From assembly GCA_038230415.1 (NCBI GenBank), contig JBBRNH010000112.1, positions 1-14,954 on the forward strand: a DNA stretch of 14,954 nt, given 5' to 3'. Each line of letters begins with the position of its first letter. The first letter of the stretch is position 1. A program made the translations under genes and the position numbers. Origin of the DNA: JBBRNH01 sp038230415 (GTDB lineage Bacteria; Bacteroidota; Bacteroidia; Cytophagales; Spirosomataceae). Below, piece after piece: positions 6,215-13,164 of this stretch. The notes beneath the pieces were generated by a model that worked only from the letters and a program-made list of their open reading frames with translations, did not search any database and was not told the DNA's origin.

Positions 6215-7627
6215 TTATAAGTCAACTATCTCTGCAATAATATAATTACTACCCGTAACCAGCACGAAGTCAGTCGGTTCAGCTACCAGGAGGGCAGCGT
6301 CCAATGCCTGATTCACATCGGTAAACGCATCACCAATCAGGTTATACGTAGCCGCTTCCCGTTGTAAATCACCGGCGGGCAGTGAACGGGGCGTTTGCGC
6401 CTGACAAAAATAATACCGCGCCGTAGTCGGCAAAACAGACAGTACCCGGCTTCGGTCTTTATCGGCCACTAACCCCAGAATAAGGTGGAGTTGGCGGTGC
6501 GGAACACGGCGAACCGTTTCCATCAGGGCCAGCAGACCCGGCTGATTATGCGCCGTGTCTGCCACCACCAGCGGTTGATTGACGGTGACGGGTTGATTAT
6601 CCGGGCGTTGTTGAGGGGCTGACTTATCAGGCAATACCAATTGCTGCCAGCGTCCTTTCAGCCCGGTCTGCGCCACGACCAACGAAATACCCCCTTGCAG
6701 CGCGGCTAAACTGACTGGATAACGCGACTGCAACACCGCTACCGCCGTCAGCAGCGTTCGCAGATTGGCAAGTTGATACAGGCCGGGCAAATCACAACCG
6801 ATTGGAAACGAGCCGGGCCAGACTTGTTGAGCCGGTTCAGAACCCGCTTCTGTATCCGTTGTCGTGTGATCCGGCAAGCTGGAAACCATTGCCCATCGCT
6901 GTCCGTCCGCTTTCAGGCCCGCATCAACCACCGAAAAAGACGTTTCGGCCCAGTGAATCGGGGCCGACTGCTGAGCGGCTATGCTCACAAACACGGGGCG
7001 GGTTTCGGGCAGGGTTTCGCCCACCACCACCGGAATACCCGCTTTGATGATGCCCGCTTTCTCGGCGGCAATTTTTTCGAGTGTCTCCCCCAAAATGTCG
7101 GTATGATCCCAGCCGATGTTGGTGATGACCGAGAGTTCGGGGATGATGATATTGGTTGAATCGAGCCGGCCACCCAGCCCCACTTCGATGATCGCCAGAT
7201 CAACCGGCGGCAAGTCAAACTCCTGACCGCCAAAATAAGCGAACGCCAGGGCTACCGTTACCTCAAAAAAGGACGGCTCAACGGCTTCGATGAGTTGCCT
7301 GTTTGCCCCGACAAATGCCGCAACGGCAGCCTCCGGAATCGGCTGGCCGTTGATGCGGACGCGCTCGGTGAAGGACTTGAGGTGGGGCGAGGTGTATAAA
7401 CCTACCCGGTAGCCCGCCGACTGATAGACACTCGCCAGCAGGTGCGCCGTGCTGCCCTTGCCGTTGGTACCCGCCACATGGATACTCCGAAACCGATGCT
7501 GCGGATTGCCCAGCGCGTCACACAACCGGATGATATTGCCTAAGCCGGGTTTGATAGCCTTCGGACCGATGCGGTGAAAAACCGGCAGCCGGTCATAGAG
7601 GTAGGTGATGGATTCGGCGTAAGTCAA
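6215..7627 (-). CDS. folC: Bifunctional folylpolyglutamate synthase / dihydrofolate synthase
   Basis: 470 residues. FolC adds L-glutamate to dihydropteroate to make dihydrofolate and extends the polyglutamate tail of folates, with ATP; it is a cytoplasmic Mur-ligase relative. The P-loop is HVAGTNGKGSTAHLLAS (50-66), followed by LYTSPHLKSFTERVRING (77-94). The central block is IIEVGLGGRLDSTNI, then ITNIGWDHTDILGETLEKIA and EKAGIIKAGIPVVVGE. The C-terminal domain carries VVADTAHNQPGL and LILGLVADKD, the usual second-domain motifs. The ATG at 7627 gives a normal N-terminus. It lies 89 bases after the TonB-like gene on the same strand, with a heptamer-repeat palindrome between, and may belong to the same transcript. 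Confidence 0.96.
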   Translation of the reverse strand: MTYAESITYLYDRLPVFHRIGPKAIKPGLGNIIRLCDALGNPQHRFRSIHVAGTNGKGSTAHLLASVYQSAGYRVGLYTSPHLKSFTERVRINGQPIPEAAVAAFVGANRQLIEAVEPSFFEVTVALAFAYFGGQEFDLPPVDLAIIEVGLGGRLDSTNIIIPELSVITNIGWDHTDILGETLEKIAAEKAGIIKAGIPVVVGETLPETRPVFVSIAAQQSAPIHWAETSFSVVDAGLKADGQRWAMVSSLPDHTTTDTEAGSEPAQQVWPGSFPIGCDLPGLYQLANLRTLLTAVAVLQSRYPVSLAALQGGISLVVAQTGLKGRWQQLVLPDKSAPQQRPDNQPVTVNQPLVVADTAHNQPGLLALMETVRRVPHRQLHLILGLVADKDRSRVLSVLPTTARYYFCQAQTPRSLPAGDLQREAATYNLIGDAFTDVNQALDAALLVAEPTDFVLVTGSNYIIAEIVDL

Positions 7628-7630
7628 TAC

Positions 7631-7717
7631 AGTGAAGAGTGAAGAGTGAAGAGTGAAGAGTGAAGAATAGCTGACGCGAAAGCACTATTCTTCACTCATC
7701 ATTCTGCACTCTTCACT
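7631..7717. repeat. Heptamer tandem array and palindrome (AGTGAAG)5
   Basis: AGTGAAG is repeated five times without error at 7631-7665 and runs into AATAG. The opposite arm, 7685-7717, reads on the minus strand as AGTGAAGAGTGCAGAATGAT followed by GAGTGAAGAATAG. The outer and inner ends pair perfectly and the middle is degenerate. The stop codon of the TonB-like gene (7717-7719) starts at the edge of this arm. It shares its words with the palindrome at 173-236. The structure resembles the heptanucleotide STRR repeats known from cyanobacteria; relatedness by descent is not implied. Confidence 0.8.
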
Positions 7718-8676
7718 CATTTCGAGGTGATGATAAAGGTGATGGTTCCCGTTGAGGTGGGGGGCGTGTTGGCTGACTTGGGGCGGAGTTTAAGCCGCTG
7801 CACCGCCCGCCGGTACACCTCCACCACCGACGCGCCGACGGTGGTTTGCCGGGTTTTCACAGCGATGATGTTGCCCGCATCGTCAACGGTAAGCTGAAAG
7901 ACGATCTTGCCCGTTTCGTCCGAATCATCGTTCACGTTGGGCTTGCCCGCCAGCGACCAGCCCGATACGTCGAAGGCGACCCCACTGCTGCCGCCGTTGG
8001 GCGTACCATAAAATTCTTTGGCGTTGATGTTGCCTTTGGGGTTGCCTTTGTCGCCGACACCACGCGCATCGTCGCCGTTGTTATTGCCCCCTGTGCCTGC
8101 CGCTTTGCCGACCGTGCCGTTGGCTCCCCCCCCACCCGACGAGCGTTTGTAGAGGGCATTGGGATCAACGGTTTCTGCTTTTTTGGGCGGGGCTTCGCTC
8201 GGCGGGGCCGGACGGTTCGACGCTTCGACTGGCGCAGGCGAGGATTTGGTTTTCTTCGGCTCGGCTTTTTCCGGCACCGTTACGGGGCTTTCGACGCGGC
8301 TGGCAATAACGGGTTTCTCGGTGACGGTCTTAGCTTTTTCTTTTACCTCATCCACCTTCGGCACCGGCGCAACGGGCGTTTTTTCGACGCGGGGGGTGGT
8401 GTTAATCCTGGGATTCGGTGTTTTCTCGGCCTTTTTCACGTCCACCGCGTTGGGCGAGTTGCTGGCTTTATTATAGGTCTGAACCCGGCCACTGCCGATG
8501 GCATCGGTGCCGAAGTTAACCTCCACAAACTGAATCGGGGGGGGCTGCGGAATGGTCTGCGAGAACCGGATAAAAATCAGCAACGCCAGCAGCAACACCA
8601 TCAGGCCAACGGCCCCGGTAGCGGACAGCACCCGGATTTCGGGTTCGTTCTCAAAGGCAGACTGATTCTGATTCAT
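7717..8676 (-). CDS. TonB-like energy-transducing protein
   Basis: 319 residues. A short cytoplasmic N-terminus is followed by one membrane helix (about 17-37, VLSATGAVGLMVLLLALLIF). A long linker rich in P, K, E and V spans 40-170, and a Gly/Asn-rich stretch runs to about 235. The C-terminal domain (about 255-319: TGKIVFQLTVDDAGNIIAVK, then AVQRLKLRP and TGTITFIITSK) has the pattern of a TonB C-terminal domain. TonB proteins couple the proton-driven ExbB-ExbD motor to outer-membrane receptors across the periplasm. No exbB or exbD is present beside it: the upstream neighbour is divergent. The canonical YP motif of TonB is not obvious, so a general TonB/TolA-like envelope protein is the alternative. 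It is followed by folC. Confidence 0.75.
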   Translation of the reverse strand: MNQNQSAFENEPEIRVLSATGAVGLMVLLLALLIFIRFSQTIPQPPPIQFVEVNFGTDAIGSGRVQTYNKASNSPNAVDVKKAEKTPNPRINTTPRVEKTPVAPVPKVDEVKEKAKTVTEKPVIASRVESPVTVPEKAEPKKTKSSPAPVEASNRPAPPSEAPPKKAETVDPNALYKRSSGGGGANGTVGKAAGTGGNNNGDDARGVGDKGNPKGNINAKEFYGTPNGGSSGVAFDVSGWSLAGKPNVNDDSDETGKIVFQLTVDDAGNIIAVKTRQTTVGASVVEVYRRAVQRLKLRPKSANTPPTSTGTITFIITSK

Positions 8677-8693
8677 GACAACACGGAGTTCGT

Positions 8694-8725
8694 TTTGGCT
8701 ACTAACGCGAAAGGGGGTAGATTTG
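8694..8725 (+). promoter_or_regulatory. Strong-consensus Bacteroidota promoter for the lipoprotein gene
   Basis: TTTG at 8694-8697 and TAGATTTG at 8718-8725 match both elements of the Bacteroidota consensus exactly, with a 20-base spacer. The start site would fall near 8730, giving a leader of about 30 nt before the ATG at 8760. It lies in the 83-base gap between this gene and the divergent TonB-like gene, for which I find no equally good promoter. Confidence 0.75.
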
Positions 8726-8759
8726 GTTTATCGGGCGAATTAACCGCCCCAACATTCCG

Positions 8760-9548
8760 ATGAAACCCCCACCCCACCCCACCGCTTTATGGTGCTTGCC
8801 GGGTATGTTGCCCGCTGTGTTGTTGGTATTGACGGGCAGTCTGCCGGGGTGTCAGTGGCATTCGTCCGGCGATGGGGTAGCCAAAACCAACCAACCCGAC
8901 GAAACCCGGTTTTACCCCCTCCAGCCGGGCCGGTTTGTGGTCTATACTGTAACCCAAACCCGGTACCGACCCAATCAGGAACCCGTCCTGACCACGTTTC
9001 AGCGCAAAGAGCGCGTGGGTACCGCCTTCACCGATGCTGCCGGACTACCGGCCTTCCGCATCGAGCGGTTCCGGCGGGCCGGTGAAGCCCTGCCCTGGCT
9101 GGCCGATTCGGTCGGCTCGGCGCAGTGGGCCAACGGACAGTTGCGCCGTTCCCAAAACGGATTGACCGCTATTGCCCTGATGCTACCCGTTTATGACCAA
9201 TCGCGCTGGAACCCGGCTCTGTACGCCGGTGCGGGTAGTATGGTTTCGGGTAATTCCGGTGCGAACGCCGGTGCGAACGAAGGCCGTTTCTACGAAATTC
9301 AGAACAGCTACCAGCCCGTTCTGGTTGGGAATATGCGCTTCGGCCCGTCGCTGCGGGTACAGCAACGGGCCGATTCGACGGGGCTGGGGCTGGATAAACG
9401 CCACGAAATCTACGCCCTTGACGTAGGAGTCGTGTACCGGGAGATGGTACAGGTGCAGTTTTGTTACGCGCCCGGCTGTATCGGTCAGGCCCGCATCGAA
9501 ACCGGCACCCGCCAAGAGGAACACGTGTTGTCTTACGGTATGGAGTAA
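8760..9548 (+). CDS. Predicted lipoprotein of unknown function
   Basis: 262 residues. The N-terminus has a hydrophobic stretch (MLPAVLLVLTGSLPGC) ending in Cys31, a lipobox-like site; Pro at -2 is unusual, and the n-region has only one Lys. The mature protein begins with a Ser/Gly/Asp-rich tether, then RFYPLQPGRFVVYTVTQTRY, a beta-rich start that I have seen in hypothetical Bacteroidota lipoproteins but cannot name. Residues 165-173 contain SGANAGAN, encoded by a 12-bp tandem duplication (9256-9279). Two late cysteines sit in QFCYAPGCIGQ. The stop codon lies inside a 24-bp tandem duplication (9537-9584). It is 92 bases upstream of a secreted protease on the same strand, so they may be co-expressed. 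No function is assigned. Confidence 0.75.
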   Translation: MKPPPHPTALWCLPGMLPAVLLVLTGSLPGCQWHSSGDGVAKTNQPDETRFYPLQPGRFVVYTVTQTRYRPNQEPVLTTFQRKERVGTAFTDAAGLPAFRIERFRRAGEALPWLADSVGSAQWANGQLRRSQNGLTAIALMLPVYDQSRWNPALYAGAGSMVSGNSGANAGANEGRFYEIQNSYQPVLVGNMRFGPSLRVQQRADSTGLGLDKRHEIYALDVGVVYREMVQVQFCYAPGCIGQARIETGTRQEEHVLSYGME

Positions 9549-9584
9549 GTACGGGTAAACGGTACCGAGTAAGTACGGGTAATT
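9537..9584 (+). repeat. 24-bp tandem duplication across the lipoprotein stop codon
   Basis: Unit one is 9537-9560 and unit two 9561-9584. They differ at only four of 24 positions and share the 16-base core GAGTAAGTACGGGTAA. The first unit contains the TAA stop (9546-9548) of the lipoprotein gene. The 11-base word AGTACGGGTAA appears again at 13480-13490, inside the NTF2-like gene. Confidence 0.8.
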
Positions 9585-9640
9585 TGACGGATGTGCCAGG
9601 TCGGATTCGTGCCGATTTTTTTCTCACAGCTAAAAAAAAC

Positions 9641-11425
9641 ATGAACAAGATTCTACAAATCAGCCTACTGCTACTGGCCATGAACAGTTTGAGCAGTTTC
9701 GGTCAGGCACCCAAAAAGTACCTCGTCCTGCTTAAAGACAAAGTTGGTACGCCCTACGCCATCAGCCGCCCGGCGGAGTTTCTCGGCAGCCGGGCCATCC
9801 AACGGCGGCAGCGGCAGCGTATCGCCGTAACCGACCGTGATTTTCCGCCCAACCCGGCCTACGTCTCGCAAATCCGGCAGCAGGGCGCACTGGCCTGGTA
9901 CGGCTCGCGCTGGTTTAATGCGGTACTCATCGAAGCCACCGACACCCAACTGACAGCCGTGCTGAAACTGCCCTTCGTAACCGGCATTGAATCGGGCCGG
10001 ACGCTTAAAAATGCCCGAAACGGGTGGCAAAACGAGCCGTCGGCTGTCACCGACAAGTGGGCAGTACCCCGTGCATACCAGCCACTTGCCACGAACCACT
10101 CATCACTTCTTGCTACTCCTTACTCATCACTGACCACTACCCTACCCTACGGGGCTTCTGCCGAACAACTGACCCAGATTGGGGTAGATGTGATGCACGG
10201 CAGGGGGTTTCACGGCGAGGGGATGCTGATTGCGGTGCTGGACGCGGGGTTTCTCAACGCCGATAAGGTGTCCTTTTTAAAACCGCTTTTCGATGAAAAG
10301 CGAATCATTGGTACGGTTGATTTTGTGCAGCGCGAAGCCGCCGTTTATGAAGACGATGACCACGGCCTGTCGGTGCTGTCAACGATGGCTGCCGTGTCTG
10401 ACAACGCCCTCTACGGCTCGGCCTACAAAGCGTCGTATCTGCTGCTGCGCACCGAGGATGCCGCTACTGAATCACGTTTAGAAGAGGTAAACTGGCTGCT
10501 GGGGGCCGAATACGCCGACAGCACCGGGGCCGATCTGATTACCTCATCGTTGGGCTATACCGAGTTTGATGATGCCGCCAGTAACTACACCTACAAAGAC
10601 CTCAACGGCACCACCGGCTTAGCCACGCGGGCGGCAACGATGGCCGCCGAAGCGGGCATGGTGGTGCTGTCGGCAGCGGGCAACGACGGCACCACGGCCT
10701 GGAAATACATCAGCGTCCCCGCCGATGCGGTGCCGGTGCTGGCTGTTGCTGCCGTGGACAGAACCGGGGCCAAAGCGTCGTTTTCGTCGTTTGGCCCCGC
10801 CCCCGATGGCCGCATCAAGCCCGACGTAGCCGCCCGCGGGCAAGGCACTGTTATCGGTCTGCCCGATGGCCGCATTGCTGCCGGGAATGGTACGTCGTTT
10901 GCCACGCCCCTGCTGGCGGGTATGGTAGCCGGGTTCTGGCAGGCCTACCCCACCCTGCGTGCCATTGATGTGGTGAACGCCATCCGCCGGGCGGGCAACC
11001 AGGCCAACGCCCCCGACGACCGCTTAGGCTACGGCATTCCGACCTTTGGCCGGGCAGCCGCCATTGCCGGGGCCCCGCTGGTGCTGGGTATTGCCGCCGA
11101 GCCGCTCCAGGCAATACAGGTCTGGCCGGTGCCGTTTTCGGAGGGGGATGTCGTGCGGATGAGCTGGGACGAACCCACTAATACCGGTAGTGCGAGCAGC
11201 CCGAATCAGTCCGTAGCCGTAGCCGTAGCCGTGACAGTAGCTGACGCATTCGGGCGGGTGGTCTGGCAAAACACGATTCAGCCCGTGTTTATTGCCACCG
11301 GAACGGGACAAACACGGGCTGAATTACACCTTCTGCTGGGCAACGCGCCCCTGGCTGCCGGGTTTTATCTGCTCACGGCGCAGTCGGAAACCAGCACAAA
11401 AACCGTTCGAATCATCAAACGATGA
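9641..11425 (+). CDS. Secreted S8 (subtilisin-like) serine protease with T9SS sorting tail
   Basis: 594 residues. The signal peptide is MNKILQISLLLLAMNSLSSF (1-20, then GQA). An N-terminal prodomain-like region spans about 25-125. The S8 catalytic domain runs from about 175 to 475: Asp201 in IAVLDAGF, His241 in EDDDHGLSVLSTMA, oxyanion Asn348 in VVLSAAGNDG, and the nucleophile Ser419 in GNGTSFATPLLAGMVAG. The C-terminal 100 residues (VWPVPFSEGDVV, then ADAFGRVVW, and finally AAGFYLLTAQ to TVRIIKR) match a type A T9SS sorting domain, which directs export across the outer membrane and is usually cleaved. The frame is open to 9461, but the signal peptide fixes the start at 9641. Residues 150-170 are a Ser/Thr/Leu-rich low-complexity link encoded by repeat-like DNA. 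Substrate is unknown. Confidence 0.94.
   Translation: MNKILQISLLLLAMNSLSSFGQAPKKYLVLLKDKVGTPYAISRPAEFLGSRAIQRRQRQRIAVTDRDFPPNPAYVSQIRQQGALAWYGSRWFNAVLIEATDTQLTAVLKLPFVTGIESGRTLKNARNGWQNEPSAVTDKWAVPRAYQPLATNHSSLLATPYSSLTTTLPYGASAEQLTQIGVDVMHGRGFHGEGMLIAVLDAGFLNADKVSFLKPLFDEKRIIGTVDFVQREAAVYEDDDHGLSVLSTMAAVSDNALYGSAYKASYLLLRTEDAATESRLEEVNWLLGAEYADSTGADLITSSLGYTEFDDAASNYTYKDLNGTTGLATRAATMAAEAGMVVLSAAGNDGTTAWKYISVPADAVPVLAVAAVDRTGAKASFSSFGPAPDGRIKPDVAARGQGTVIGLPDGRIAAGNGTSFATPLLAGMVAGFWQAYPTLRAIDVVNAIRRAGNQANAPDDRLGYGIPTFGRAAAIAGAPLVLGIAAEPLQAIQVWPVPFSEGDVVRMSWDEPTNTGSASSPNQSVAVAVAVTVADAFGRVVWQNTIQPVFIATGTGQTRAELHLLLGNAPLAAGFYLLTAQSETSTKTVRIIKR
11276..11324. repeat. Inverted repeat inside the protease sorting domain
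   Basis: ATTCAGCCCGTGTTT (11276-11290) and AAACACGGGCTGAAT (11310-11324) are perfect 15-bp arms with a 19-base spacer. It lies wholly in coding sequence, about residues 546-562 of the protease. A hairpin in the mRNA is possible; origin unknown. Confidence 0.7.
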
Positions 11426-11470
11426 TGCACCCGGCACTCCTCACCCAATACGCGTGCTCATTGAGCCTCG

Positions 11471-11977
11471 TCAGGCAGTGGCTTCGCTGTCGTTGGTCGC
11501 GGGCAGGGGGCGCAGAGTCCGGGTTTCTGTGGGTTCATCGCCGTACGGAAAAATGTCGAGCAGGGCCGTCTTGCTGATGTCGGTGATTTCCATGGGCATC
11601 AGAATCGTTTTCAGGCTGTCTTCGAGCCGCTCACACGCCTGACTGAGCGTGTTGGCGTTGATGAGCATCGGCTGGATGAGTTTTTTCTCCTTGCCCGTCT
11701 TTTCATCTTCGGTGAAAAACGTGACCCTGCACTTGTACCAGCTATCGCCCGGCTCGTTCCTGAAAAACACATCGGCGAGTTTCATTTTTGAGATGCTGCC
11801 AACGGTGAACGTGGGAATACTACTGGCAATCTCCTCGTAGAGCCGGGCTTCAGCCTCGGTATAGGTCTGGGCATCCACCAAATACGCTTCGGTAATGGTT
11901 TTGAACACCACCCGGTCGCCTTGTTTATCGGTGACAATCTCTTCTTTCTGATACTTTATTTTTCCCTGATACCACAT
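11471..11977 (-). CDS. DUF4494 family protein
   Basis: 168 residues, no signal peptide or membrane segment, so cytoplasmic. The pattern MWYQGKIKYQKEE near the start, TEAYLVDAQTYTEAEARLYEE (29-49) and the following beta/alpha order match what I know of DUF4494, a small Bacteroidota family of unknown function. FPYGD near residues 143-147 marks the end of the domain; the tail (EPTETRTLRPLP...) is probably disordered. It converges on the protease gene with only 45 bases between the stop codons and no clear terminator there. Upstream lies a long palindromic repeat, then DUF2911 on the same strand. No role can be given. Confidence 0.8.
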   Translation of the reverse strand: MWYQGKIKYQKEEIVTDKQGDRVVFKTITEAYLVDAQTYTEAEARLYEEIASSIPTFTVGSISKMKLADVFFRNEPGDSWYKCRVTFFTEDEKTGKEKKLIQPMLINANTLSQACERLEDSLKTILMPMEITDISKTALLDIFPYGDEPTETRTLRPLPATNDSEATA

Positions 11978-11987
11978 ACATTATGGC

Positions 11988-12087
11988 ACGCAGATGACGC
12001 AGATTATAAGGATTTACGCAGGTTTTCCTTTCTGTAACACAAAGAAAAAAAATCTGCGTAAACCCTTACAATCTGCGTCATCTGCGT
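11988..12087. repeat. ACGCAGAT-family palindrome, copy 1
   Basis: Arms 11988-12026 and 12049-12087 (39 bases each) pair with three mismatches around a 22-base AT-rich loop. Each arm iterates CGCAGAT: ACGCAGATGACGCAGAT, then a short AAGGATTT stretch, then ACGCAG. It occupies most of the 125-base space between DUF2911 and DUF4494, both on the minus strand. The same module forms the inner part of the palindrome at 13776-13917. Confidence 0.85.
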
Positions 12088-12102
12088 TCTATTGGTTCGG
12101 TA

Positions 12103-13017
12103 TTACATCTTCTTCTTCCCCTTCACCGCTGCCGGCACCATCGCCGGGAGTTTGGCGGTGTAGTCGGTGATGGCTTTGCTGATGCCTTCTTTCATGAACG
12201 GAAACGCGGCATCGCCCGATGTTTCACCGATAGACAGGGCTTTTTGGGCCAGCGGCAGAGCCTCGGCTACTTTGCCCATTTTCGCCAGAATCTGGGCTTT
12301 CGTCCAGACATTCCGAAACGTTTCTTTCATGCCGATGGCCTTGTCGGTGTAGGCTAATGCCTGCTCCAGGTTGCGGCCCTTCGAGAGGTTGTAGTTGGCC
12401 GCGCTCTGCAGCACCCCCGCGTCTTCGGGCTTGTCCATTACGGCTTTGTCCACGTTGGCAGCGGCATTGGCAGCCGTGTTCACCAGCAGGTCGGCAGTGG
12501 CTTTGGTGGTTCCCCAGGCGAAGTTGAGTTTGGCGGTGGTGTCGGTAATGCTGCTGACATCAATGGTGAAGGTCTCGGTTTTGTCGGCGGTCGTCACCGG
12601 CTTCATCATTACCCGCAGGGCATCGTCGGCCTGCTTGTAGCCGTTGGGAATACCTTCTTCGGCACTGGCGGTCAGGGTCTTGTTAAAAATCAGCGTCCAT
12701 TCGCTCTGGGCGGGCATGGTAAAGACCGAATACGTCCCGGCGGGCAGCGTCTGTCCGTTGACCATCAGGTCGGTGGTGGTTTTAAAATTGGTGGCTCCAT
12801 TGGCCCCCGTGCGCCAGAGTTTGCCCATCGGCACGAGCGCGTCGGTAAACGGGCTGCGGCCTTTGAGCGAAGGCCGCGAGTAGGTGATCGTCAGGTCGGT
12901 TACGCCAACGGTCTGCATCACGGTGGCACCGGGGCTGGGCGAGGGCAGTTTGATTTGGGCGGTGGCTAACGAGGCCACGATGCACAGAGCAACGGTATTG
13001 AGAACGAGTGTACGCAT
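12103..13017 (-). CDS. Secreted DUF2911 protein with TPR-like C-terminus
   Basis: 304 residues. The signal peptide is MRTLVLNTVALCIVASLATA (1-20) with predicted cleavage before Gln21, so it is periplasmic or exported. Residues 22-180 match DUF2911: VTDLTITYSRPSLKGRSPF (39-57), GKLWRTGANGATNF (65-78), LPAGTYSVFTMP (91-102) and WTLIFNK (107-113). DUF2911 is common in Bacteroidota; its function is unknown. Residues 200-265 form paired helices resembling one or two TPR units (LEQALAYTDKAIGMKETF, AEALPLAQKALSIG). The tail is Lys-rich (KGKKKM). The frame is open to 13140, but the signal peptide starts at Met 13017. It is divergent from the NTF2-like gene, with 147 bases between. Confidence 0.86.
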   Translation of the reverse strand: MRTLVLNTVALCIVASLATAQIKLPSPSPGATVMQTVGVTDLTITYSRPSLKGRSPFTDALVPMGKLWRTGANGATNFKTTTDLMVNGQTLPAGTYSVFTMPAQSEWTLIFNKTLTASAEEGIPNGYKQADDALRVMMKPVTTADKTETFTIDVSSITDTTAKLNFAWGTTKATADLLVNTAANAAANVDKAVMDKPEDAGVLQSAANYNLSKGRNLEQALAYTDKAIGMKETFRNVWTKAQILAKMGKVAEALPLAQKALSIGETSGDAAFPFMKEGISKAITDYTAKLPAMVPAAVKGKKKM

Positions 13018-13164
13018 GGTATTGGGTTGATTGGGAAGTTTGGGGTTTACTGATACGACTGATAACCTCCGCAAAATTGCGGCTTTTTTAGTCACGCACC
13101 CCTGTTTTTTGCGTAAACTTGCCCGAACAGCCAGCAACATCGGTCAACAAAACCCCAATCCGGC

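Noticed and set aside
7631..7717. CRISPR array
   Set aside because: The repeats are contiguous heptamers with no spacers and form a palindrome; no cas genes are nearby.
8694..8725. A promoter shared with the divergent TonB-like gene
   Set aside because: No TAnnTTTG-type box was found on the minus strand in the 83-base gap, so the TonB promoter remains unassigned.
7846..8763. 305-codon plus-strand frame opposite the TonB-like gene
   Set aside because: It is a by-product of the biased Pro/Lys/Gly codons on the other strand; the translation is Gly/Arg/Phe-rich, lacks any motif, and runs over the divergent promoter.
9169..9681. 170-codon minus-strand frame across the lipoprotein-protease junction
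   Set aside because: It overlaps the ends of two better-supported genes and its Arg-rich translation has no recognisable features.
13069..13088. CCGCAAAATTGCGG followed by CTTTTTT, resembling a plus-strand intrinsic terminator
   Set aside because: No plus-strand gene ends upstream; it lies in the divergent gap between DUF2911 and the NTF2-like gene. The stem is only six pairs. It may be part of a promoter region.
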